Positions 16,034-22,263 of a stretch of 28,835 nucleotides of DNA are shown piece by piece. Position numbers and translations under genes: made by a program. Numbering within the stretch: the stretch's first letter is position 1; each line of letters begins with the position of its first letter. A model generated the notes under the pieces. It searched no databases. It was not told where the DNA came from and saw only the letters and a program-made list of their open reading frames with translations. The stretch comes from a virus. The stretch is from the IMG/VR virus record IMGVR_UViG_3300032245_001238, positions 1-28,835 of that record. One strand, given 5' to 3'.

Positions 16034-16243
16034 ATGAGATATCTATTCCTTTTACTATTATTAATTTCTTGCAGTGTGAAAGATTGCAGAGTTGGTCCTA
16101 ATGCTACCGTACAAACAAAAACAGAGACCAAAACAGATTCTAAAACAACAGATACAAAAACTGAATCAAAGAGTATTATAGACCAAGTTAGAGATCTTCG
16201 AGATAATCTACAGCCTGGTGCTCAGTTGCAGTGTAATTTTTAA
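16034..16243 (+). CDS. Small outer-membrane-type lipoprotein
   Basis: A 69-residue protein MRYLFLLLLLISC...: a signal peptide with a lipobox (L-I-S-C13), so the mature N-terminal Cys would be lipidated. It is followed by a Thr/Lys/Ser-rich linker (TKTETKTDSKTTDTKTESKS) and a short helix (IIDQVRDLRDNL). The ATG at 16034 is chosen because longer readings run back through tRNA-Arg and tRNA-Glu. This looks like an o-spanin/Rz1-type lipoprotein in size and style, but no i-spanin partner is adjacent, so a lysis role is only a suggestion. It converges with the PP-loop gene with 1 nt between stops. Confidence 0.7.
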   Translation: MRYLFLLLLLISCSVKDCRVGPNATVQTKTETKTDSKTTDTKTESKSIIDQVRDLRDNLQPGAQLQCNF

Positions 16244-16244
16244 A

Positions 16245-17402
16245 TTATTTTTCTAGGAAATAAGGCCTAGATAAATTACCTTTGACACCTCTAAGAATGT
16301 CATTGGGGTTATTTTTCCAATAACCATTAGCACTTTTTGTCAATACTTCGTCTAACTTTTTTAATCCTGCAAGATAATTTCTAGCAGAACTATTCCATGA
16401 TATGGTTTTAAAAAACCAACGATCACGTTCACTGAAAATTGTATTTTTAGGTTTCCCTACACTAAAAGTTTTTATATCCCAATCTTCATATAATAATCTA
16501 TTAATTCCATTAGGTAAAAGATAAAAAGTTTTTCCTTCTCTAATGGTCATACCATAATAGTATTTTTGATTATACTCGGTGAAATCTAACGGATTTATTT
16601 CTGCAAATTTTAAATATTTCATTATAATATGTGATTGTTTTATAATGCCTTTTGTAAAATCTGTACTCCAATAAAATAATTCATCAAACTCTCCAGGAGA
16701 AGAAAACTGTTGTAGATAAGGAGATACTGAATTATCAATTAAATCCTGAAAACGAACACAATATTTGCCATTAATATAATGTAATCTTGGTTTTTCTGCA
16801 CCCCAAATAAAACAAACAGACTTACCTTCATCTATTAATTTTTTATATTCTGGTATTAATCTTCGAAGATGACTTCTCACATAATTGTTTGGGCTAAAAT
16901 TAGAATTCATAAAATAAATCCAATTAAACAATATATCTTTTTCACTAAAAACTTGATTCGTTATCTCGCTTAAATCTATTAATCTATGTTTAATATAAGA
17001 TAATTCTTTCATACGAGGTATGGCTACTCTAGATATTTCTGCACTAAAATGACTATCATATGATTTGTCGCCTTCATAAGCCCAAAAACTGGCTACTTCG
17101 TCTAATTTAATATTATTTTTAACAAAAACATCAAGTATGTTTGACGAATCAGATCCACCACTAAAGAACAATACTAGATAGTCATACTTGTCTCTTATCT
17201 GTTGTGCTCTATTTCTATAAAGTTCGTTTAAACTTTCAGCGGGTTCTTTGCTCCAATCATAACAAGAAAATTCTGCAGAATTAAATTCCCACTCTGGATG
17301 TATACCTGTACGATCATGTAACTCAATAGCTTCTAATTTACTGTAAGTCTTTTTATCCCCAATCTTGTAATAGCCAAACTTATCTATATTATTTTCTATC
17401 AT
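16245..17402 (-). CDS. PP-loop ATP pyrophosphatase-like enzyme (asparagine-synthase/alpha-hydrolase fold)
   Basis: About 385 residues from the ATG at 17402, which overlaps the stop of the upstream DUF2061 gene by 14 nt. ATGs at 17414, 17441 and 17459 would give up to 404 residues with a 71-nt overlap. The PP-loop is LFFSGGSDSSNIL, about 80 residues in from the preferred start, the SGGxDS signature that binds ATP in N-type ATP pyrophosphatases (asparagine synthase, GMP synthase, QueC, ThiI, PAPS reductase relatives). The flanking FGYYKIGDKKTYSKLEAIE is distinctive. No glutaminase domain is present. It would adenylate a carboxylate, carbonyl or sulfur-accepting substrate in the cytoplasm; the substrate is unknown. 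It is AT-rich and on the minus strand. Confidence 0.8.
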   Translation of the reverse strand: MIENNIDKFGYYKIGDKKTYSKLEAIELHDRTGIHPEWEFNSAEFSCYDWSKEPAESLNELYRNRAQQIRDKYDYLVLFFSGGSDSSNILDVFVKNNIKLDEVASFWAYEGDKSYDSHFSAEISRVAIPRMKELSYIKHRLIDLSEITNQVFSEKDILFNWIYFMNSNFSPNNYVRSHLRRLIPEYKKLIDEGKSVCFIWGAEKPRLHYINGKYCVRFQDLIDNSVSPYLQQFSSPGEFDELFYWSTDFTKGIIKQSHIIMKYLKFAEINPLDFTEYNQKYYYGMTIREGKTFYLLPNGINRLLYEDWDIKTFSVGKPKNTIFSERDRWFFKTISWNSSARNYLAGLKKLDEVLTKSANGYWKNNPNDILRGVKGNLSRPYFLEK

Positions 17403-17838
17403 ATCTTTTACCATAGGAGATTTTATTCCAAACTCTCTCATGCAAATAATATATTGCAATGTTGATTATTGTGGCCAATCCTAAAAACACTAAAGCCTGC
17501 CCAAAAGAACCTGTAGTAAAATATGGAATTAAAACATTACTCATTGTAATCAATATTCTCCAAGTTAAAGATTTACCTATACTTCTAAAGATGCCCTCAA
17601 TGAATAATAGAATTTTGTTATACTTTCTGTTCCACTGACTCTTATTCCAAAATCTTTCGTGGAAATAATAAAGTCCACTGTTTATGAATAATGCTGTGCC
17701 GGCTATTTTAAATCCTGTAGACCATGTTCCTGAAATTATAAAACCATTTAAAATATGGCTTAGAGTGAACAGTATTCTTATGGTTAGTGTTTTAAGTAAT
17801 GACCTACTATGATATTCATTATATTTTTCTAAAAACAT
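17389..17838 (-). CDS. Membrane protein with two DUF2061 repeats
   Basis: A 149-residue protein with two copies of the same unit: residues about 13-67 (SLLKTLTIRILFTLSHIL ... YYFHERFWNK) and 87-141 (SIGKSLTWRILITMSNVL ... YYLHERVWNK). Each unit has two hydrophobic helices and ends in the HERxWNK motif typical of DUF2061, giving about four membrane segments. The usual family member has one unit. DUF2061 is known fused to or near APS kinase in bacteria, which links it loosely to sulfate assimilation; its biochemical role is not established. It has a good ribosome binding site (AAGGAAAT) and its end overlaps the PP-loop gene, so the two are coupled. Confidence 0.85.
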   Translation of the reverse strand: MFLEKYNEYHSRSLLKTLTIRILFTLSHILNGFIISGTWSTGFKIAGTALFINSGLYYFHERFWNKSQWNRKYNKILLFIEGIFRSIGKSLTWRILITMSNVLIPYFTTGSFGQALVFLGLATIINIAIYYLHERVWNKISYGKRYDRK

Positions 17839-17872
17839 TTTATTTCCTTAATTTTAAAATGCTTGTAGAAAT

Positions 17873-17968
17873 CTACTCACGGTTGGCGTTCTGCGTGTAA
17901 TAACAGCAGTAAAAAGGTTTTACCCTAAGCGTCAATTTAATCCGACGTCGCATCGAGCGGCGTTGCAT
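17873..17968 (-). CDS. Tiny basic ORF downstream of a late box (candidate)
   Basis: A 31-residue ORF starting MQRRSMRRRIKLTLRVK and ending QNANRE, strongly basic in its first half (8 Arg/Lys among the first 12 residues) with a central YCCYY. A late box AATAAATA lies 3 nt before the ATG on the same strand. The DNA here is visibly richer in GC than its surroundings. It is the first ORF of the minus-strand DUF2061 / PP-loop transcript. It could be a real small protein or a structured leader RNA; I cannot choose from the sequence alone. Confidence 0.35.
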   Translation of the reverse strand: MQRRSMRRRIKLTLRVKPFYCCYYTQNANRE

Positions 17969-17971
17969 GAA

Positions 17972-17979
17972 TATTTATT
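17972..17979 (-). promoter_or_regulatory. Late promoter box AATAAATA (minus strand)
   Basis: On the minus strand the sequence reads GAATAAATATTC then ATG. It would drive the tiny basic ORF, the DUF2061 gene and the PP-loop gene, so this cargo block is probably late-expressed. Between it and the DUF2061 start is a leader of about 130 nt. Confidence 0.55.
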
Positions 17980-17998
17980 CGATTTAGAATCGACGTTA

Positions 17999-18202
17999 TT
18001 AATCGCGGTCCCACTGAATAGAACGAAAAGGCATTGGTTTACCATTTGCATCCACAATCAATTCACCATTAATTGCTGCTGACATATATGTGCCTTGTCC
18101 CACAGCTTTACCTACATATTTAGACGCTCGTACTTCTTGTCCTTTGTAGTAACGTTTCTTCTGTTCCTGTCTTAATCCAGGATTGTTTTTTGATACACCC
18201 AT
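17999..18202 (-). CDS. Small hypothetical protein next to tmRNA
   Basis: A 67-residue protein from the ATG at 18202, starting MGVSKNNPGLRQEQKKRYYK and ending RSIQWDRD. It is basic and beta-prone with no membrane segment. A longer reading to 18286 would run into the acceptor piece of the opposite-strand tmRNA and adds an unrelated Thr/Leu-rich stretch, so the shorter start is preferred. The sequence before it (AATTATAGTATC) has a TATAGT -10-like element. I do not recognise the family. Confidence 0.6.
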   Translation of the reverse strand: MGVSKNNPGLRQEQKKRYYKGQEVRASKYVGKAVGQGTYMSAAINGELIVDANGKPMPFRSIQWDRD

Positions 18203-18249
18203 GATACTATAATTAGCAGAATTTGACAACAATGTCAATATATGTTTAA

Positions 18250-18552
18250 ATAACCGTGTAAACGTTGAAGTGATTGTAATAATCATTTGGGACTCGGCTC
18301 GATGCCGACACCTCCACCAAAGTTATTATTGGTGGCTTATGTAATCCCTATCGGGGGTGAGATGTTTCGACCTGTGAGTAAAAGATCATGGAGTTTATCA
18401 GTTAGGTACCCTGTAAAGGTCCAATGTTATAAATGCTACTAAAAAAGCATTTGGATTCGCTGACTTAACAGTTGGTAGATCTAAAATGAGATTAGCTGCT
18501 TAATAACCAGCTACCTCGGGGCACGGGCAACGCCTGGCAACAGAAGTTGCCC
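18250..18552 (+). ncRNA. ssrA: Circularly permuted (two-piece) tmRNA
   Basis: Gene order is acceptor piece, short spacer, coding piece, the alphaproteobacterial permuted arrangement. The acceptor piece ends CACCTCC-A-CCA (18309-18319) after a T-arm hairpin TCGGC/GCCGA. After a 33-nt spacer the coding piece starts GGGGGTG (18353-18359), which pairs with CACCTCC over all 7 positions (one G-U), then a D-like TTTCGAC. Helix P2 can form between GATCAT/GTTTA (18384-18397) and TAAAC/GTGATT (18259-18275). The tag frame runs 18435-18503: resume codon GCT preceded by TA at -5/-4, 22 residues starting ATKKAFGFAD and ending SKMRLAA, then TAATAA within a hairpin AGCTG/CAGCT. The 3' end GGGCAAC/GTTGCCC (18525-18552) looks like the last pseudoknot. 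The outer 5' edge is approximate. It should rescue stalled ribosomes. Confidence 0.88.
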
Positions 18553-18560
18553 ATAAAATT

Positions 18561-18743
18561 ATGAGCTACTACGTGATAGAAGGTGAACACATGGACCCGA
18601 ATGATCGGGATACCATAACAGAATCTACAAAAAAGAGACACGGGCCATTTGATGATGAGAGTATGGCCAATCAATTAGCCACATCATTGATACGAAAGAA
18701 TATAGACAATTACTACCATCGAGCATGGGTAATTAATGAATAA
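18561..18743 (+). CDS. Small hypothetical protein after tmRNA
   Basis: A 60-residue, highly charged protein, MSYYVIEGEHMDPNDRDTIT, starting 8 nt after the tmRNA 3' end and therefore possibly on the same transcript. The C-terminal half is helical (DDESMANQLATSLIRKNIDN). Its end overlaps the next start by 8 nt, supporting that it is translated. No recognisable motif and no clear Shine-Dalgarno. Confidence 0.6.
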   Translation: MSYYVIEGEHMDPNDRDTITESTKKRHGPFDDESMANQLATSLIRKNIDNYYHRAWVINE

Positions 18744-19539
18744 ATTAAAAATAATCTTTAATAACAATAATAAAAAGCAAGAGCTATTATATAATATAGT
18801 TCTTAACCCAGTATCTGAACGCTGGATTAAAAAAATTAAACATCTTAGTAAGATAAAACACAGTCCTATAGAAACCACAGGTTTATCTTTTGCTGAAAAT
18901 ATAGAACATATACATCGTGAGTTCTGTCAGTTTGCTGGAATAGAATATAACTCTATAGATTATAATGAACAACAATCATTGAATCTATTACATGAATTAT
19001 ATGTGAGTAATCACGATAGATTAAGCACCGTAAAAAATAATGATACTTTATATAAATTTCATAATGCTATACATGAATTAGAAAAGAAAAACAGAAATGT
19101 AAGATTTTACATAGGGTGGGGGACCAGCGAAGGCCCACTGGAAGAGCAGTTTAATTGTAATGAATATTATGCTGAAACATTTGTTAAAAATAATTTATAT
19201 CTGCCATGGACAGAATTGGGAAAAACACCACTGGATTATTACAATAACAACGAACCAGCAGAATTCGATAGATTCTGTGAGTTATCCAAACCGCATGTGA
19301 CTCTTCGAGCCAAGTTTATGATTGCAATGAAAGATTTTGATCCTCCCGCATTGTCTCAGGAGTTTGAGCAGTGGTTTGCTCAATTTAAGACACAGTGGAC
19401 ACGACATTATAATATCAAAGATTGGCGAGCTCGTGACGAATATCTAGGAGTATTACTAGCAGAACCACAGGATCAAACTGTAGATATTGAACGAGTAGTA
19501 AAAGAATATCCCACATTCCATTCCGTAGAATTAGTATAG
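18736..19539 (+). CDS. Hypothetical phage protein, 267 aa
   Basis: A 267-residue soluble protein starting MNKLKIIFNNNNKKQELLYN, coupled to the preceding small gene by an 8-nt overlap. The first 100 residues are helical and Asn/Lys-rich. The middle has RFYIGWGTSEGPLEEQFN and the C-terminal half many aromatic residues (WFAQFKTQWTRHYNIKDWRA) and LGVLLAEPQDQ. There are two His-containing stretches (HIHREFCQF; HELYVSNHDR) but no arrangement I can name as an active site. It resembles conserved unknown proteins of marine T4-like phages in style. Confidence 0.75.
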   Translation: MNKLKIIFNNNNKKQELLYNIVLNPVSERWIKKIKHLSKIKHSPIETTGLSFAENIEHIHREFCQFAGIEYNSIDYNEQQSLNLLHELYVSNHDRLSTVKNNDTLYKFHNAIHELEKKNRNVRFYIGWGTSEGPLEEQFNCNEYYAETFVKNNLYLPWTELGKTPLDYYNNNEPAEFDRFCELSKPHVTLRAKFMIAMKDFDPPALSQEFEQWFAQFKTQWTRHYNIKDWRARDEYLGVLLAEPQDQTVDIERVVKEYPTFHSVELV

Positions 19540-19566
19540 TAGCATTTAATTTTTCAACTGCCGAAC

Positions 19567-19574
19567 CGTAAATA
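19567..19574 (+). promoter_or_regulatory. Late promoter box CGTAAATA
   Basis: TAAATA core 21 nt upstream of the ATG at 19596. The short leader holds CAGGAG as Shine-Dalgarno, so this is a leadered late gene. Confidence 0.5.
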
Positions 19575-19595
19575 GTTGCACAAACAGGAGCGTGC

Positions 19596-19910
19596 ATGGC
19601 CAAGAGACGTGTGAAAAGTTTACCCAAATACGAGCAGATATGGAATAAAATACGAAAAAAAGCTCCGCGAGTGCCTGACATCACTTGCCCATCCATAGAT
19701 GATGTTATATCTAGACTGGACACACTCAGCAGCACCACTAAAAAACTCACAACAGCACAAAATAAAGTATTAAACAAAAAGATGGAAAAACTACGTGATG
19801 CCAATTCAGCTTTGCGAGACAGTGGACAATACTGGCACGATGCCTGCAGAGATGTTATTGACGACTTTTACAAATTTAAAAATCACAAACGTCCAAAATA
19901 TCCTCGATAA
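19596..19910 (+). CDS. Small basic helical hypothetical protein
   Basis: A 104-residue protein starting MAKRRVKSLPKYEQIWNKIR, very basic at both ends (tail KFKNHKRPKYPR) with a central coiled-coil-like stretch (RLDTLSSTTKKLTTAQNKVL). The ribosome binding site is CAGGAG, 8 nt before the ATG. A nucleic-acid-binding or head-internal role would fit the charge, but nothing specific can be recognised. It is followed by an acidic protein gene, so the two could interact by charge. Confidence 0.65.
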   Translation: MAKRRVKSLPKYEQIWNKIRKKAPRVPDITCPSIDDVISRLDTLSSTTKKLTTAQNKVLNKKMEKLRDANSALRDSGQYWHDACRDVIDDFYKFKNHKRPKYPR

Positions 19911-19994
19911 TACTATCACAGAAACGATTATCACTCCAGATATTATTCAATCATTGCTTCATAATTACTCTTGCCAACCAACCAGGAGTGTGCA

Positions 19995-20195
19995 ATGGAA
20001 GACAATAAAAACATCATAGAACAACTGCAAGAAAAAATCGAGAAGTTGGAATCTGAAATGGAAAACATCAAATCTGTATTAGAAATACAAGATGCTGATG
20101 AGTTCGATTATGATTCTGATGAGGATGATCTTGAAGACTACGAGGATGGCGACGAAGTTGATGAAGATGAAGATGATTCTGAAGACAACGACTAA
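19995..20195 (+). CDS. Small coiled-coil protein with polyacidic tail
   Basis: A 66-residue protein. Residues 1-32 form a coiled coil (IIEQLQEKIEKLESEMENIK) and the last ~33 residues are nearly all Asp/Glu (for example DEVDEDEDDSEDND). The ATG at 19995 is chosen for its AGGAG 7 nt upstream over the longer TTG reading. An acidic tail on a dimeric coil can mimic DNA or bind basic proteins; that role here is inference. It is followed by a GC-rich hairpin and a basic membrane protein gene. Confidence 0.65.
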   Translation: MEDNKNIIEQLQEKIEKLESEMENIKSVLEIQDADEFDYDSDEDDLEDYEDGDEVDEDEDDSEDND

Positions 20196-20205
20196 GTAAT
20201 TGTGC

Positions 20206-20223
20206 GGGTGCCTTTGGGCACCC
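20206..20223 (+). other. Perfect intercistronic hairpin
   Basis: GGGTGCC-TTTG-GGCACCC, seven perfect base pairs with a 4-nt loop between the acidic protein and the next small gene. There is no T-run, so it is more likely an RNA stability or partial termination element than a classical terminator. Confidence 0.6.
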
Positions 20224-20241
20224 AAACAACAGGAGACACAG

Positions 20242-20379
20242 ATGAAGGAGATAATTGCTGCTGTAATAATGTTCATTATGATAGGCGGTTTAATCTATAT
20301 CTACTTCGATGTGCGCCTACACCCGGGCTCTTACCTAAAAAAACCACGTAAAAAGAAAAAGAATCGCAAAAGCAAATAG
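20242..20379 (+). CDS. Tiny membrane protein with basic tail
   Basis: A 45-residue ORF with an excellent ribosome binding site (CAGGAGACACAG before the ATG). Residues 4-21 form one hydrophobic helix (IIAAVIMFIMIGGLIYIY) and the C-terminus is strongly basic (KKPRKKKKNRKSK). By the positive-inside rule the tail would be cytoplasmic. It could be a holin-like or membrane-anchoring protein; no family is evident. It lies between the acidic coiled-coil gene and the secreted nuclease gene. Confidence 0.6.
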   Translation: MKEIIAAVIMFIMIGGLIYIYFDVRLHPGSYLKKPRKKKKNRKSK

Positions 20380-20384
20380 CAGCC

Positions 20385-20392
20385 GATAAATA
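20385..20392 (+). promoter_or_regulatory. Late promoter box GATAAATA
   Basis: GATAAATACTGCC then ATG. The box ends exactly 5 nt before the start of the NUC1 nuclease gene, predicting a leaderless late mRNA. Confidence 0.7.
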
Positions 20393-20397
20393 CTGCC

Positions 20398-21180
20398 ATG
20401 CTACGAATCATCACACTTATATTTGCATTGGTAATTTCTAATGCTGCATGGGCAAATCCTATCGATGACAAGTGTCCACAACATGTGCTATTGGGAGCAC
20501 CTGTATCTAAAATAAAGAAAGACACTCAATATCTATGCAAAATCAATTATGCCATTCACTACAGATACGATACCAAGACAGCAGAGTATGTGGTAGAGCA
20601 TGTGACCATAGAAGGCACCACAGGCACATCCAAACGCAAAGATGACTTTCGACCAGATCCTGCCATACCCGCACAGCATCAAAGCACACTGAAAGATTAT
20701 GCAGGCAATCCCTATGACCGAGGACATCTTGCTCCAGCAGGCAACAACACACAGAATGAAGAAGTAATGAGTGAGAGTTTCTTCCTATCCAACATGGTTC
20801 CACAGGTGCCCAATCACAACAGAGGCATATGGAAACAGTTGGAAACATTTGTGAGAGATTGGGTGGTAGACCATGGTATGGATCTATATGTGATCAGTGG
20901 CACGGCCTACAACAAAGAATACAAAACCATAGGTGAAGGTCGAGTGGGAGTGCCTGATACTCTATGGAAAGTGATAGTGGATCGTAAAGAAGGCAAAGCC
21001 ATTGCTTTCGTATTTCCCAACACAGCTCTACCTGTGGAAGATCTTCCTAAATATGCTACCACAGTAGAAGCAGTGGAAAAAATTACAGGTATAAACTTTA
21101 TGCCTAAGTTACCTAAAGAAAAAGCCAAAATAGAAAAGACCAAACCTGATCTAAGCAAATGGCCAAAATTGTCAAACTAA
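20398..21180 (+). CDS. Secreted DNA/RNA non-specific endonuclease (NUC1 / beta-beta-alpha-Me)
   Basis: A 260-residue protein. The N-terminus MLRIITLIFALVISNAAWA is a Sec signal peptide with an AxA-type cleavage site near residue 19, so the mature enzyme is periplasmic or extracellular. The catalytic signature YDRGHLAPAGN gives general base H110; N141 and E149 (HNRGIWKQLE) complete the Mg site, with spacing like Serratia nuclease (H-30/31-N-8-E). The end is a Lys/Pro-rich tail. It would degrade DNA and RNA without sequence preference. It is transcribed late from its own promoter with no Shine-Dalgarno. Export protects the phage genome inside the cell; possible uses are nucleotide recovery, clearing lysate DNA or excluding rival phages. 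Confidence 0.9.
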   Translation: MLRIITLIFALVISNAAWANPIDDKCPQHVLLGAPVSKIKKDTQYLCKINYAIHYRYDTKTAEYVVEHVTIEGTTGTSKRKDDFRPDPAIPAQHQSTLKDYAGNPYDRGHLAPAGNNTQNEEVMSESFFLSNMVPQVPNHNRGIWKQLETFVRDWVVDHGMDLYVISGTAYNKEYKTIGEGRVGVPDTLWKVIVDRKEGKAIAFVFPNTALPVEDLPKYATTVEAVEKITGINFMPKLPKEKAKIEKTKPDLSKWPKLSN

Positions 21181-21182
21181 TA

Positions 21183-21210
21183 TTGACATTTACAAAAAAT
21201 AAACTATAAT
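21183..21210 (+). promoter_or_regulatory. Sigma70-type promoter
   Basis: -35 TTGACA (21183-21188), 16-nt spacer, -10 TATAAT (21205-21210), both perfect consensus. It is 6 nt upstream of the deacetylase ATG, so the transcript would have almost no leader. Confidence 0.8.
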
Positions 21211-21216
21211 ACAAGT

Positions 21217-22263
21217 ATGAGAACGCTATTATTATTGTTATTTTTTGCAATTAATAACGTTGCTCTATCTTTAGAACCTCATCAAGAACCTGGTGTGATT
21301 GGATTGATGTATCACAAGTTCGACGAGAACCGATATCCCACAACGAACGTTAAAGTTAAAGAATTTGAAAAGCAGATCCAAATGATTCGTAAGATGAATC
21401 TAGACTTTATCTCTATAGAAGAGTTTGATGACTACATGCACGGACACAGAGAACTGTACAATAAAAGAGTGCTATTAACTGTGGATGACGCATGGGCTAG
21501 TTTCTATAAAAATGCTTGGCCTATATTAAAAAGAGAAGGCATACCTTTCGTGCTGTTCATCAACACCAGAGAGATCAATTCTAAGAATCGTAATTACATG
21601 ACCTGGGCACAGATACGAGAAATACATGCGTCAGGGTTGGGAGTGATAGGACACCACTCTTACAGCCATGACTACATGGTAGGGTGGGACTCTGATAATA
21701 TACGCAAAGACTTAGAGAGAGCGTCGCAGGATTTCATGAGAGAGTTAGGTTCTATACCCGAATACTTCTCATACCCATTTGGAGAGTACAGCTTAGAATT
21801 TAAAGAACTGGTTAAAGATATGGGATTCAGATTGGCATTTGGACAGCATTCAGGAGTAGTAGATAGTCGTAAAGATCGATTTGAGCTGCCACGATTCCCT
21901 ATCAATGAGAATTGGGGCAAAGCAGATCGATTTGAAATGGTGTTGAACACACTGCCCATGCCCTACAAAGAGTTTTTACCTGCAGATAAAAAAGTATCAG
22001 AATTCAAAAATCCTCCACAATTAGAGATAGAGTTTGTGCCAGGATTAAGGAATCTTAAGAATATAGTGTGTACCACCAACGATGGAGACAGCTGGCCCAC
22101 TGTACCTATTAGATTCATGTCAGAAAATAGAATAGTCATAGAACCTCTAAATCCTTATAAAGTAAGAACTGCTAGAATCAATTGCAGTTTTGCTGACAGT
22201 GCCAAAAAATATCGTTGGCTGGGCATACAGTTTGTGTTGCCACACATACCATCCGACAAGTAA
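21217..22263 (+). CDS. Secreted polysaccharide deacetylase (NodB homology domain)
   Basis: A 348-residue protein. The N-terminal hydrophobic stretch (MRTLLLLLFFAINNVALS) is a signal peptide. NodB motifs are LLTVDDAW (D90, D91; motif 1, normally TFDDG), GHHSYSH (H147xxxH151; metal ligands, motif 2), SYPFGEYS (motif 3) and LPRFPIN (motif 4). A C-terminal ~100-residue beta-rich part has two Cys (INNIVCTT-like NIVCTTND and RINCSFAD) that could form a disulfide. It would remove N- or O-acetyl groups from a cell-envelope polysaccharide in the periplasm. A strong sigma70 promoter suggests early expression, so a role in altering the host envelope during infection, rather than in lysis, is plausible. 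Confidence 0.87.
   Translation: MRTLLLLLFFAINNVALSLEPHQEPGVIGLMYHKFDENRYPTTNVKVKEFEKQIQMIRKMNLDFISIEEFDDYMHGHRELYNKRVLLTVDDAWASFYKNAWPILKREGIPFVLFINTREINSKNRNYMTWAQIREIHASGLGVIGHHSYSHDYMVGWDSDNIRKDLERASQDFMRELGSIPEYFSYPFGEYSLEFKELVKDMGFRLAFGQHSGVVDSRKDRFELPRFPINENWGKADRFEMVLNTLPMPYKEFLPADKKVSEFKNPPQLEIEFVPGLRNLKNIVCTTNDGDSWPTVPIRFMSENRIVIEPLNPYKVRTARINCSFADSAKKYRWLGIQFVLPHIPSDK

Noticed and set aside
18203-18286. N-terminal extension of the small minus-strand gene beside tmRNA
   Set aside because: It overlaps the tmRNA acceptor piece on the opposite strand and has unrelated composition. The ATG at 18202 is better placed.
18250-18552. tmRNA segment as a prophage attachment-site remnant
   Set aside because: Both pieces, the complete tag frame, and the full acceptor stem are present. 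A remnant would keep only one end, and no integrase gene is seen in the window.
20543-20848. Cys/Trp-rich minus-strand frame inside the NUC1 nuclease gene
   Set aside because: It lies antisense to a gene with an intact catalytic signature, and its composition reflects the complement of that gene.
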